Assembly: GCA_031265025.1 (NCBI GenBank)
Contig: JAISDF010000146.1
Coordinates: forward strand, 1-9,443
Origin: Spirochaetaceae bacterium
GTDB lineage: Bacteria; Spirochaetota; Spirochaetia; Treponematales; Breznakiellaceae
DNA: 9,443 bases
Direction: 5' to 3'
Position 1 is the stretch's first letter, and each line of letters starts with the position of its first letter. Made by a program: the position numbers and the translations under genes. Positions 1 through 7,157 of the stretch are shown piece after piece. Below the pieces are notes generated by a model. It had not been told where the DNA came from. It did not search any database and saw only the letters and a list, made by a program, of their open reading frames with translations.

Positions 1-1
1 G

Positions 2-1819
2 TTTCAGTGGACGGAAACAGGGGAGGCTTCTTTTTATCTTCTGGAAGCGGCGGACAATCCGGGCATGACAAACCCTGTCCTGTCCAGGGAAGTTCAGGGA
101 AGCTCTTTTTACTTCTCCGAGATGGGGCCGGGAACCTGGTACTGGCGGGTGCGGCCGGTGTTTCCTCCTTCGTATGAGGGCGCTCCGGGGGAGGCATCTC
201 CGGCGTCTTTCAGCATCAGTCAAAGCGGGAGCTTGAGAACCCCGGAACTCCTTATCCCTCAGGATCAGGGCAGGGTGGATGTCGGTCAGGGGGACGTGTA
301 TTTTTCATGGCTGCCCGAAACGGAAGCCCGCTCCTACAGGATTCTGATTTCGGCGGACCGGAATTTGACCAATCCACTCATCGATGAAACGGCATCGGAT
401 AATTTTTATGTATACCGGCCCGGACGAAATATCATTGCGCCGGGACAGTATTATTGGGCGGTTTCCCAGATCGATATAGAAGGAAACAATTCGTCCTTTT
501 CTCCGGCGCGTTCCTTTACAGCCCTGGAAGGGGAACTGACCCAGCGGCTGGTTTTTCCGCCTGACGGCTATATTACCGCCGCCGCAAGGCTGCCGGATCT
601 GCGCTTTACCTGGAAGACCAACCTGCCCCTGCAAACCCGCTTTCAAATTTCAGGCTATTCTGATTTTTCTTCCCTACTGATTGACGAGGCGGCGGGTAGT
701 GAAACATTTCAGGGACGAATACTGCCCGAGGGAACATGGTATTGGCGGATTCAGGCAAAGGGGCCCGACAACGCGGTTTTTGAAACGCCGCCCAGGTCCT
801 TTACCGCCGCGCCTCCCATACCCGCGCCGGTTCTCCTTGCGCCGTCCTTAAACGGGCGGATAGCGGTACAGGAAGGAGAGCCGACGGCGTTTTCCTGGGA
901 AACCGCGGAAGGAGCGGCATATTACCAGTTCAAATTGTATTATGGGGAAAACCGGAACAACCCGGTCTATGAAAATAATCTGGTTGAGGGAACAAGGCAG
1001 AGCCTTTCCATGGACAGTTACCCGGAGGGGAATTACTACTGGACGGTTCAGGGTTTTATGCCGGAAACTGCCCAAAGTACCCGGAGGACAGGTTTACTTT
1101 CGGAAGGGGATTTCAGTATCAGGAAACTGCATCTGGTAAGCCTGAATTATCCCGGCAACGGAGCGGCCTTTGAGGGCCTGCGGGCCTACCTTGAACCGGG
1201 AACAGTACGATGGAGTTCTGTCAATCAGGTTTCCGCAAGCCGCTTTATCTTTTCCCGGAACCAGGATTTTTCGGGGACTCCTGTGGCCGTTATAAACAAC
1301 CCTCCCGGAACTATATCTCTGCCAAGGCTCCGGGCGGGAAACTATTACTGGACTATCCAGGCGGAAACTCCTGACGGCTTTAACATCAGCGCCAGGCCCC
1401 GTCTGCTCCGGGTGCTTCCCATACAGCCCCTGCCTGACGCGGCAAACCGTCTGCCAACGGACGGAACAATCATAGGCCGAGAAGAACTCAGGGAAAACCG
1501 GAACATACGCTTTTCCTGGGACACTGTACCGGGCGCCACAGCGTATATCTTTACCCTTGAAAATATTGATACGGGAAAAACCATTATCCAAAAAAGCCCC
1601 TCGCCCGAAACATCCTTTGTGCTGGAAGATTTGACCCTTCTTGATGTAGGCGCCTTTGTCTGGCGGGTAGAAGCGGTACTGATAAACCCGCTCAGGGAAC
1701 GGCGGGCGGACGATGAGATACTCCGGCGGGGCGAAAGCACCGGAAATGGATTCAGGATTGATTTTGGCCTGCCTGTTACGCCTGAACTGCGGAGACCCGG
1801 ACAGCTTTATGGAAGATAA
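2..1819 (+). CDS. Secreted/surface protein of six fibronectin-III-like modules (5' end missing)
   Basis: The reading frame is open from base 2, so the gene starts upstream of the window; 605 residues are visible. They divide into six repeats of about 95-105 residues, starting near visible residues 1, 78, 179, 273, 377 and 478. Each has an early F/R-x-W strand (FQW, FSW, FTW, FSW, VRW, FSW), a central Y/F-x-hydrophobic strand and a late G-x-Y/W-Y-W-x-V/I strand (GTWYWRV, GQYYWAV, GTWYWRI, GNYYWTV, GNYYWTI, GAFVWRV). This is the pattern of FnIII-like beta-sandwich domains. In treponemes such repeats often follow a FecR-type domain in envelope proteins; that part would lie upstream and is not seen. 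An internal ATG at 65 is only the first methionine in the window. The gene overlaps the next one by 11 bp, which suggests co-translation and a joint envelope role. A scaffold or adhesion function is inference; no enzymatic motif was seen. Confidence 0.82.
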   Translation, partial: FQWTETGEASFYLLEAADNPGMTNPVLSREVQGSSFYFSEMGPGTWYWRVRPVFPPSYEGAPGEASPASFSISQSGSLRTPELLIPQDQGRVDVGQGDVYFSWLPETEARSYRILISADRNLTNPLIDETASDNFYVYRPGRNIIAPGQYYWAVSQIDIEGNNSSFSPARSFTALEGELTQRLVFPPDGYITAAARLPDLRFTWKTNLPLQTRFQISGYSDFSSLLIDEAAGSETFQGRILPEGTWYWRIQAKGPDNAVFETPPRSFTAAPPIPAPVLLAPSLNGRIAVQEGEPTAFSWETAEGAAYYQFKLYYGENRNNPVYENNLVEGTRQSLSMDSYPEGNYYWTVQGFMPETAQSTRRTGLLSEGDFSIRKLHLVSLNYPGNGAAFEGLRAYLEPGTVRWSSVNQVSASRFIFSRNQDFSGTPVAVINNPPGTISLPRLRAGNYYWTIQAETPDGFNISARPRLLRVLPIQPLPDAANRLPTDGTIIGREELRENRNIRFSWDTVPGATAYIFTLENIDTGKTIIQKSPSPETSFVLEDLTLLDVGAFVWRVEAVLINPLRERRADDEILRRGESTGNGFRIDFGLPVTPELRRPGQLYGR

Positions 1820-3074
1820 TAAAAAGCGGCGGAGCCTTGGGCCTGAATTGAAGCAGAAAATGTTACACAACGTTGTATCCCGCTTTTTACTCTTTGCGTC
1901 CCGTTCTTTGTTCTTTTTTCTGACAGCGGTCTTTGGACTGCCGTCTGCCACGGTTCTTTGGGGGCAGGAGCTGGAGTACCCGATGGAATACCGGGAGACC
2001 TATCGGGGGGACTACCGTATCGAAGAAGGCGGACATTTTGTACAAACCCTGAGATGGGAAGAACAGGAAAACGTTTTTTACTATGAGGTTGAAATTGAAA
2101 AACAGGCGGGGGTATTGTGGGAGAGGCATGTAAGAGAAAGAACGGAAAGGTCTTTTCTGGAAGTTTCCCTGTCTCCGGGGATATACCGTTACCGGGTCAG
2201 GCCTTATGATTTTCTGGAAAGGCCAAGGCCGGCCGCGGACTGGATTCAATTTGAAGTTCTTCCGGCACAACAGCCTGAGCTTTCGCGGTTCAGTCCCGAA
2301 GCTTTTTATCTGGATGAGGACCTTGCCTGGAGCATAGATCTTTTTGGAAGCAATTTTACCGAAGGGATAGCGGTTTTCCTTCAGGGGTCCCGGGGAAACC
2401 TGATAAAGCCCGATACGGTAATTGTAGAACAGGAGGACAGGATACATCTGGTTTTTAGTTACGCGCGGTTGGAGACAGGGTCCTATACTATTCAGGTGAT
2501 AAATCCGGGAGGACTGACGGACAATCTGGGAATCTTCAGGATCACCTTCAGAAAGCCTGTGGATATTAACATATCGGCGGGATACAGGCCCATGGTTTCC
2601 CTTTATGGGCATATTAACGAATTATTTGAAACGAGACTTTTTCCCATCGGCGCTTACGGACGTCTGAGTGTTATCCCTTTTAAGAAGCCCTGGGGCTATG
2701 CGGGTTTTGAACTTGAGCCTTCCTGGAATTATTTTCGCATAACGCAGGAATATTATACGATACGGTTCCAGATGCCCGGCGGGATGCTGTACGGGCTTTA
2801 CCGGTACTGGTTTTCGAACCGGATAATGGCCCTTAATTTTCGTATCGGCGGCGGCATTTATACGGTCCTGAATTATCATTTTGTGTTCCCCAACACGGAG
2901 AGTGAACCAATAACGGTCCTCATCCCGGCGATTGGCGCCGGAGTTTCTTTTCAGTGGTTTATCAAGCGGCCTTTTTTTGTGGAAGCCGGGCTGGATTTTA
3001 CCCACTTCTTTACGGTTGACAATCCCCAGCCGGCTTATCTGCGCCCCTTTACCGGCGCGGGCTGGCAGTTTTAA
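1809..3074 (+). CDS. Outer-membrane beta-barrel protein with IPT/TIG-like domain
   Basis: The predicted protein has 421 residues from ATG 1809. A hydrophobic signal segment (FFFLTAVFGLPSA) ends near VLWG|QELEYP, a plausible signal-peptidase site. A later ATG at 1860 would give a more normal signal-peptide length, and neither start has a strong Shine-Dalgarno, so the start is uncertain. After cleavage there is a beta-rich module containing a GxYRYRV strand. Next comes an IPT/TIG-like immunoglobulin fold (SRFSPEAFYL..., LFGSNF, GSYTIQVINPGGL). The last ~185 residues alternate polar and aromatic residues, as expected for transmembrane beta strands. The protein ends in Phe (GAGWQF), the usual terminal residue of outer-membrane barrels recognised by the BAM machinery. 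The gene overlaps the FnIII-module gene by 11 bp and lies 4 nt before the next gene, so it sits mid-operon. An outer-membrane anchor for the upstream protein is possible but inferred. Confidence 0.78.
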   Translation: MEDNKKRRSLGPELKQKMLHNVVSRFLLFASRSLFFFLTAVFGLPSATVLWGQELEYPMEYRETYRGDYRIEEGGHFVQTLRWEEQENVFYYEVEIEKQAGVLWERHVRERTERSFLEVSLSPGIYRYRVRPYDFLERPRPAADWIQFEVLPAQQPELSRFSPEAFYLDEDLAWSIDLFGSNFTEGIAVFLQGSRGNLIKPDTVIVEQEDRIHLVFSYARLETGSYTIQVINPGGLTDNLGIFRITFRKPVDINISAGYRPMVSLYGHINELFETRLFPIGAYGRLSVIPFKKPWGYAGFELEPSWNYFRITQEYYTIRFQMPGGMLYGLYRYWFSNRIMALNFRIGGGIYTVLNYHFVFPNTESEPITVLIPAIGAGVSFQWFIKRPFFVEAGLDFTHFFTVDNPQPAYLRPFTGAGWQF

Positions 3075-3078
3075 TCTT

Positions 3079-3513
3079 ATGAGCCGCGTGAATTTACAAT
3101 ACACCGCCCTTCGCCTTCACGCTTCCCTTCACTATGTTCCTGATCCCGCGCTTGAACCCTTTCTTTTTCCCGAAGGGGAAGAGATTGCCATGGCCTTTGA
3201 ACTTGATCCCGAAACAGGACAGAGTATTGAACCTGGGGAGGAACACTATCTGGCAAAACCGCTCTGGCTTGGCAGAGCCGGGGCGCCGGAGGCCGCATTC
3301 GCACCGGGGATTCCGGGGGGCCTTTGCATACCGCGGGGCATGTATTTTTTCTCACAGATACGGGAAGTGCCGGACAGGGACGGGTGGATACGGCTTGCCA
3401 TAGAGGTGCAAAAAGAAGGGCTCTGGCGGAGAAACAGGCTGGGCGGACGCCTCTACCTCCGCGTTGTCCGCGAAGACGGGGCCGCCGCCCAGATATTCAG
3501 GGAATGTCTGTAA
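3079..3513 (+). CDS. Small unrecognised protein of envelope operon
   Basis: I do not recognise this family. The predicted protein has 144 residues, no signal peptide and no membrane helix. It is rich in acidic residues and proline near the N-terminus (VPDPALEPF, FPEGEEI) and basic near the end (EGLWRRNRLGGRLYLRV). The frame stays open upstream to an ATG at 2932, but that stretch lies inside the barrel gene. ATG 3079 is preferred because it falls 4 nt after the preceding stop, as expected for translational coupling; there is no strong Shine-Dalgarno. The strand pattern (YLAKPLWLG, GMYFFSQIRE, WIRLAIEV, RLYLRVVRE) suggests a small beta-rich cytoplasmic domain. It is the last gene of the plus-strand envelope operon and ends exactly where the opposing gene ends. 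A role connected with the two upstream envelope proteins is only suggested by position. Confidence 0.72.
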   Translation: MSRVNLQYTALRLHASLHYVPDPALEPFLFPEGEEIAMAFELDPETGQSIEPGEEHYLAKPLWLGRAGAPEAAFAPGIPGGLCIPRGMYFFSQIREVPDRDGWIRLAIEVQKEGLWRRNRLGGRLYLRVVREDGAAAQIFRECL

Positions 3514-3519
3514 TTACAG
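3508..3519. repeat. Perfect 12-bp palindrome joining two convergent stop codons
   Basis: CTGTAATTACAG is its own reverse complement and is centred on the boundary 3513/3514. Its two halves are the last sense codon plus stop (CTG TAA, Leu-stop) of the plus-strand gene ending at 3513 and of the minus-strand gene ending at 3514. There is no intergenic DNA and no T-tract, so it is not an ordinary intrinsic terminator. Confidence 0.85.
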
Positions 3520-4206
3520 CCGTACCGCTTCGACCATGTAGCGTATATCGGAGCCGTTTTCGCCCTGCCTGTGCATTTCAATCACAAAGATAAGGGACCC
3601 GTCATGGGGGGCTATCATGGCCTTCCTGATACGGTACGAGGCGACCAGGGGCCGCTTTAACTGGGGGGTTCCCACCACATAGGTCCTGGTTCCCCGGCTG
3701 TCCGTTCTTTCAAGATTGATATAGAACGATGATTTGAGCGAGGCTGATGACCCTTCCACGGTAGAAACCAGGGAAGCCCTGTAATTCGCCTGGGCCTCGA
3801 AATCCCTGAATTCTATTGTTTGGCCGTTTCCGCCGCCTTCACCGTTAAGGGAAACATACAGGGGCTGGCTCTGAAAAAGAAAATCAACGCCATGGCGCTC
3901 GGCAAGGGCCGCGTTACGGGCAATTAGCCTGAACAGCGCCCCCGAACCATCCTGGCCTGCCGAGACCGGGGAAGTATGGACATAGGAGCTTCTTCCTCCG
4001 GGGACAAAATTGTTGTTCGGCACATCGACAATAAACAAATCGGCCCAGGGCCGCAGCGTTCCTGACTGAATGCCGTATTGGGCAAAAATATACACCTTGC
4101 CGTCAGGGGAAAACCCAAGGTCCACAAATGAAGCGGCATCTCCTGCCCAGAGCCCGGAAAGAAAAACCGGGGTTATGAGTAAAAGGATAAGTATCTTCTT
4201 GTACAT
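3514..4206 (-). CDS. Predicted secreted protein, DUF2259 type
   Basis: The predicted protein has 230 residues. Residues 1 to about 21 form a lipid-free signal peptide: MYKK, then ILILLLITPVFLSGLWA, with a cleavage site near WA-G. The mature N-terminus reads ASFVDLGFSPDGKVYIFAQYG, resembling the DUF2259 family of predicted secreted proteins seen in treponemes; this is recall of the family, not a search. The FSPDGK element resembles a beta-propeller or WD-type strand. The rest is beta-rich with no catalytic motif I can name. The start is well supported by AGGAGA (complement of 4212-4217), five nt before ATG at 4206. The gene diverges from the membrane-protein gene at 4349 and converges with the small gene ending at 3513. 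It probably acts in the periplasm. Confidence 0.78.
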   Translation of the reverse strand: MYKKILILLLITPVFLSGLWAGDAASFVDLGFSPDGKVYIFAQYGIQSGTLRPWADLFIVDVPNNNFVPGGRSSYVHTSPVSAGQDGSGALFRLIARNAALAERHGVDFLFQSQPLYVSLNGEGGGNGQTIEFRDFEAQANYRASLVSTVEGSSASLKSSFYINLERTDSRGTRTYVVGTPQLKRPLVASYRIRKAMIAPHDGSLIFVIEMHRQGENGSDIRYMVEAVRL

Positions 4207-4240
4207 ACCGTTCTCCTATAAAACTTCGCCGGAACGTATC

Positions 4241-4276
4241 GGGCCTGTTCAAAAACATCCGGTTTTGAAGCAGCCC
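4241..4276. repeat. Imperfect 36-nt inverted repeat in divergent intergenic region
   Basis: The arms GGG-c-CTG-TTCAAAA (4241-4254) and TTTTGAA-g-CAG-CCC (4263-4276) pair over 13 bp, with a one-base bulge on each side and an 8-nt loop. It lies between the divergent genes starting at 4206 (minus) and 4349 (plus). It has no adjoining T-tract on either strand, so it is not a clear terminator. It could be an operator for both genes or a solo palindromic repeat of the REP/MITE kind. Confidence 0.6.
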
Positions 4277-4348
4277 CGATATTGAAGGTCCCCGTTTTAT
4301 TTTCGGCTGTCTTGATATGGGACTTGAGTGGAGGCGGGACTTTCAATT

Positions 4349-5194
4349 ATGCTTAACTACATGACTCTTTTACAGCGGAACCGCCTCTTTAAGATTGAAA
4401 TATGTTTTGCGGCCCTGGCGCTTTTCATGATGCTGGTTATCACCCTGGCTGTCCTGTACGCGGCCCCCCAGACAGCGGCGGCGGCAATACGCAGGGCGCC
4501 CGGAGTGCTGCAGCCCCTTCTGACCCGCTTCTCCGGCCCCTGGCCCTACGCGCCCCTGGTGTCCATGCTCCTTGCCAATATCTATGCCTTGGCCGCCCTG
4601 ATACTCATCCTGAATTTTTTTGAAAAAACCAATTCCCCTGAGATAATCTTTTTTGCCATGTTTGTTTTTTCCTTTAGTTTTGAACTGGTCCGCAGCATAC
4701 TCCTCCTCAAGGACACACTGCTTTTGTCCCAGGTATACCTGATAATCGCCTCGCGGGTACTGTATTTTGGCCGGTATTTCGGGGTTTTCTGCCTTTTTGG
4801 GGCAAGCGTATACGCGGCGGGCCTTGACATTCAAAAGCACGGGAACGTCCTCATGATCGCCGTCATCATCACCCTGCTCATCGTCATCGGCATGCCCATA
4901 GACAGTCTGGCCTGGAATTCCAGCCTGACCATGCTTTCAGGCTATGAGTCCATGTTTCTCCTGGCCCAGGCCGGAATAGCGCTTATCACCCTGCTGAGTT
5001 TCTTTGTTTCCGCCTATACCCAGCGTTCAAAAGAACATTTCATCATAGCCTGCGGCATGATTCTGACCCTGTTGGGAAGGAACATACTCTTTGCCGCCGA
5101 CACCATCGCGGCTCTCCCCCTGGGCATAGTCATCCTGGGCCTGGGGACATGGCTTGCCTGTAACCAGCTTCATCATGTGTACCTCTGGCTCTGA
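4349..5194 (+). CDS. Multi-pass integral membrane protein, function unknown
   Basis: The predicted protein has 281 residues with seven or eight hydrophobic helices: around FAALALFMMLVITLAV, SMLLANIYALAALILIL, FFAMFVFSFSFELV, ASRVLYFGRYFGVFCLFGA, VLMIAVIITLLIVIG, AQAGIALITLLSFFV and one or two more in the last 45 residues. Positive residues (QRNRLFK) precede helix 1. I recognise no transporter, sensor or enzyme motif. The layout resembles the seven-helix integral-membrane part of some spirochaetal signalling proteins, but there is no attached cytoplasmic output domain. ATG 4349 is chosen; the SD-like run GGAGGCGGGA at 4330-4339 is somewhat distant. A GTG at 4328 is in frame but would lie within that run. 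The gene stands alone, divergent from the DUF2259 gene and convergent with the kinase gene 19 nt downstream. Confidence 0.75.
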   Translation: MLNYMTLLQRNRLFKIEICFAALALFMMLVITLAVLYAAPQTAAAAIRRAPGVLQPLLTRFSGPWPYAPLVSMLLANIYALAALILILNFFEKTNSPEIIFFAMFVFSFSFELVRSILLLKDTLLLSQVYLIIASRVLYFGRYFGVFCLFGASVYAAGLDIQKHGNVLMIAVIITLLIVIGMPIDSLAWNSSLTMLSGYESMFLLAQAGIALITLLSFFVSAYTQRSKEHFIIACGMILTLLGRNILFAADTIAALPLGIVILGLGTWLACNQLHHVYLWL

Positions 5195-5217
5195 GCGGAC
5201 AGGGGACCCGCGCTCAG
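5191..5217. repeat. Inverted repeat carrying the stop codons of two convergent genes
   Basis: CTGAGCG (5191-5197) is the exact reverse complement of CGCTCAG (5211-5217), with 13 nt between. Each arm contains the TGA stop of one gene: plus-strand 5192-5194 and minus-strand 5216-5214. No T-run follows on either strand, so a role as a bidirectional terminator is only a possibility. Confidence 0.6.
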
Positions 5218-5801
5218 ACGGCGTAGTGTAAAACAAGGGTTACGGCAAGCCCCGTTGTCAGGGGAATGGCAAGATTGTCGTAGTCTCCAAGGGGAAGCGC
5301 TTCCACCAGCATCGCCGCCAAAGCCCCGATAAGGGCCGGCCTTATGCCGCCCGTTACCAGATATGTCGAAACCAGGACGGCGGCAAAACACACACAGGAC
5401 CCTTCCACACTCTTGCCGAAAAGAAAACGCGGCCTGAAGCGCCCCCAGAGCCTTCCGGCCAGGCTTGAAAGCCCGTCGCCAAAAGCCAGGGCGTAAATTG
5501 CCGCCGCCGCCGCCGGAAAAGGAAAAAGGAACAGGGACAAGAGGGCGCCCAGTCCCAGCGTTACCGGCCCCAGCACAAAACGCCCCCGGTCCCGGTTTCT
5601 CATGGCTATGGCGGTAAGCGGCGAAATCACGGGGATTTCCATTCCGTTAAAACGGAGCAGTTCAAAAACAACATACACCAGCGTTCCCCCTGCCAGCAGG
5701 GCAACAGTCAAAACGCGGTTAAAGGCCGCCAGAGGAACGCTCAGGGCAATAAGAAGATGAATCAGCTTGCGGACAACTTCGGTCCTGATTTTTTCCAGCA
5801 T
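5214..5801 (-). CDS. Dolichol/phytol/diacylglycerol kinase family membrane protein
   Basis: The predicted protein is a 195-residue multi-helix membrane protein. Family hallmarks are visible: R11-K12-L-I-H in the first helix region, a G108-D109-G-L-S-S-L-A-G-R loop, G129-K130-S-V-E133-G134-S, and E167-A-L-P-L-G-D-Y-D175-N176-L-A-I-P near the C-terminus. These match CTP-dependent polyprenol/phytol/diacylglycerol kinases (SEC59/DolK-like, CDP-alcohol-type fold), which phosphorylate a lipid alcohol at the membrane. The actual lipid substrate cannot be read from sequence. Its length is normal for compact bacterial members. It is the second gene of an operon, starting 10 nt after the dehydrogenase stop. 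An AGAGGA Shine-Dalgarno lies five nt before ATG 5801 and just after the upstream TAA. A link to the D-lactate dehydrogenase, other than co-transcription, is not evident. Confidence 0.85.
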   Translation of the reverse strand: MLEKIRTEVVRKLIHLLIALSVPLAAFNRVLTVALLAGGTLVYVVFELLRFNGMEIPVISPLTAIAMRNRDRGRFVLGPVTLGLGALLSLFLFPFPAAAAAIYALAFGDGLSSLAGRLWGRFRPRFLFGKSVEGSCVCFAAVLVSTYLVTGGIRPALIGALAAMLVEALPLGDYDNLAIPLTTGLAVTLVLHYAV

Positions 5802-5811
5802 CCGGTCCTCT

Positions 5812-6834
5812 TTAACACCGTCCGGTTCCCGCCGCGCTCAGCAGCTCCCAGGGGTTTTCCTCTCCCCGGACAAAGGCAATGCAACTTTTAAGGGAATTTT
5901 CAACCATATCGCTTACCGTCTGATCGGTGTAGAAAGCAGTATGCGGGGTAAGTATCACATTGGGGTATGATTTCAGGACGGCAATGTCCCTGTTGGGAAG
6001 CACCCTGCCTTCAAGATTATTGTAGTAGAGGTAGCCCTCATCCTCCACCACATCAAGCGCTGCCGCGCCAATCTTGCCACTTTCCAGCGCGTCAAGAAAA
6101 GCGGCAGTGTCAATCAGGGAACCCCGGGCCGTATTGATCAGGATAACCCCATCCTTCATCTTTATAAGCGAAGCCCGGTTAATAATATGGTAATTATCCG
6201 GTGAAGCGGGTATGTGGAGCGAAATAATATCAGAAGCGGCGCAAAGCTCCTCCCAGCCCACATAGCGGGCATGGCGGCGCACCGCCGCGGTTTCAACCTT
6301 GTCATAAGCCAGAATCGTACAGCCGAAACCGCTCAAATGCTCAATGACCCGCCGGCCTATACGGCCTGTCCCGGCAATACCCACGGTAAGGTTGCCAAGA
6401 TTTCTCCCCTGGACCCCGCCCTGAAGTGAAAAATCCTGGGCCAGCGCCAGGCGCGAAATATTCTTGATATTCCTGATGGCCATAAGCATGAACATCACCG
6501 TATAGTTTGAAACCGCGTCAGGCGCATAACTCACGTTACCCACCCGCATACCCAGCTCCAGAGCGCATTTCATGTCAATGTGGTCATAGCCTATACTCCG
6601 GGTAGAAATAAACCTCACCCCCCGTTCAAAAAGGGACCTGAGTATAGGAGGAGTCATGGGCGTCGTAATGATACTAATACAGGCGCGGCCCTCAGCCAGC
6701 GCCGCGGTCTCCTCATTGGGAACAGCCTCGCTTTTTGAAAGCTCCACATCCGGCAGCCCGCCAAAAGCGGCAAAATACTCAGCCTCATCCTTCCTGCAGC
6801 TATACGCCAGAATCTTCACCGTCCTTTCGGCCAT
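5812..6834 (-). CDS. D-lactate dehydrogenase (D-isomer-specific 2-hydroxyacid dehydrogenase, LdhA/VanH type)
   Basis: The predicted protein has 340 residues from ATG 6834 and belongs to the NAD-dependent D-2-hydroxyacid dehydrogenase family. It interconverts pyruvate (or a related 2-oxo acid) and D-lactate in the cytoplasm. The N-terminal catalytic lobe contains ISTRSIGYDHID. The NAD fold has G155-T-G-R-I-G160, with D178 at the end of beta-2 (LAYDKV), indicating NAD rather than NADP. Catalytic residues are R237 (NTARGSLID), E266 (DVVEDE) and H298 (LTPHTAFYTD). The spacing of 29 and 32 residues fits classical bacterial D-LDHs. The insertion YLYYNNLEGRVLPNRDIAVL is typical of the LdhA/VanH subgroup. 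The frame is open to an ATG at 6942, but that 36-residue extension would cross the tRNA promoter and has no family counterpart. The Shine-Dalgarno before 6834 is weak. A faint TTGTTC-18-TATTAA promoter is visible on the minus strand (6890-6861). It probably serves fermentative NAD recycling; a cell-wall D-Ala-D-Lac role has no supporting neighbours. Confidence 0.93.
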   Translation of the reverse strand: MAERTVKILAYSCRKDEAEYFAAFGGLPDVELSKSEAVPNEETAALAEGRACISIITTPMTPPILRSLFERGVRFISTRSIGYDHIDMKCALELGMRVGNVSYAPDAVSNYTVMFMLMAIRNIKNISRLALAQDFSLQGGVQGRNLGNLTVGIAGTGRIGRRVIEHLSGFGCTILAYDKVETAAVRRHARYVGWEELCAASDIISLHIPASPDNYHIINRASLIKMKDGVILINTARGSLIDTAAFLDALESGKIGAAALDVVEDEGYLYYNNLEGRVLPNRDIAVLKSYPNVILTPHTAFYTDQTVSDMVENSLKSCIAFVRGEENPWELLSAAGTGRC

Positions 6835-6903
6835 AAAGCCACTATACAGCCTGAAAGACCTTAATACAATGAGGGGAACGGGCAGAACAAGGCCTGAAAA
6901 GGC

Positions 6904-6932
6904 TTTACTTTCATCAATAAAGCGGCTATAGT
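6904..6932 (+). promoter_or_regulatory. Sigma-70-type promoter for tRNA-Val
   Basis: TTTACT (6904-6909) and TATAGT (6927-6932) are separated by exactly 17 nt. They match the -35 and -10 consensus at 4/6 and 5/6 positions. Transcription would start near 6939, about 14 nt before the tRNA, leaving a short 5' leader for RNase P. The site lies in the gap between the divergent dehydrogenase and the tRNA. Confidence 0.55.
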
Positions 6933-6953
6933 GGTAAACCATGACCGATTAGC

Positions 6954-7025
6954 GGGCGATTAACTCAGCGGGAGAGTGCTACCTTCACACGGTAGAAGTC
7001 ACTGGTTCAAATCCAGTATCGCCCA
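6954..7025 (+). tRNA. tRNA-Val (anticodon CAC)
   Basis: A complete cloverleaf can be drawn. The acceptor is GGGCGAT (6954-6960) with ATCGCCC (7018-7024). The D stem is ACTC/GAGT, and the anticodon stem CTACC/GGTAG (6979-6995) has loop TTCACAC and anticodon CAC at 6986-6988. The variable loop has five nt. The T stem is ACTGG/CCAGT with loop TTCAAAT, and the discriminator is A at 7025. The 3' CCA is not encoded (ACG follows), so it must be added post-transcriptionally. CAC reads the GUG valine codon. The gene has its own promoter and marks the boundary between core genes and the accessory stretch to its right; tRNA 3' ends are favoured integration sites. Confidence 0.96.
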
Positions 7026-7027
7026 AC

Positions 7028-7056
7028 GCTAATTACTTATTCTGTAAGTAATTAGC
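7028..7056. repeat. Perfect 12-bp inverted repeat 3 nt after tRNA-Val
   Basis: GCTAATTACTTA (7028-7039) and its exact complement TAAGTAATTAGC (7045-7056) flank a 5-nt spacer TTCTG. It could fold at the end of the tRNA transcript, but it is AT-rich and followed by AAAAAC rather than a T-run, so it is a poor intrinsic terminator on the plus strand. Its geometry, two ~12-bp arms around a short centre next to a tRNA, resembles a tyrosine-recombinase core site; that is inference. Confidence 0.8.
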
Positions 7057-7069
7057 AAAAACAAGACCT

Positions 7070-7089
7070 TAAAAGGACATAAAAGGACA
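7070..7089 (+). repeat. Tandem 10-bp direct repeat
   Basis: TAAAAGGACA occurs twice head to tail (7070-7079 and 7080-7089) with no mismatch. It lies 13 nt beyond the tRNA-adjacent inverted repeat. A 10-bp period puts both copies on the same DNA face, as in recombinase arm sites or Xis sites. Function is inferred from position only. Confidence 0.75.
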
Positions 7090-7157
7090 CGCGAGAAGGT
7101 TCCGGGGCGCTTCCTGGCCCCATCCTACTTGCTTCCTTCATCACCTTCAGAAATTCC

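Noticed and set aside
1094..1951. 285-residue open frame on the minus strand
   Set aside because: It lies antisense to two well-supported plus-strand genes. Its translation is rich in Arg, Pro and Gly with no domain pattern, typical of a shadow frame.
4328..4348. GTG start for the membrane protein
   Set aside because: The GTG overlaps the only Shine-Dalgarno-like sequence, which must lie upstream of the true start.
6835..6942. 36-residue N-terminal extension of the D-lactate dehydrogenase
   Set aside because: The family begins near the VKILAYSC strand, so ATG 6834 fits. The extension would run into the tRNA-Val promoter on the other strand.
7028..7062. Intrinsic terminator for tRNA-Val
   Set aside because: The 12-bp stem is perfect but AT-rich and followed by AAAAAC instead of a T-run on the plus strand.
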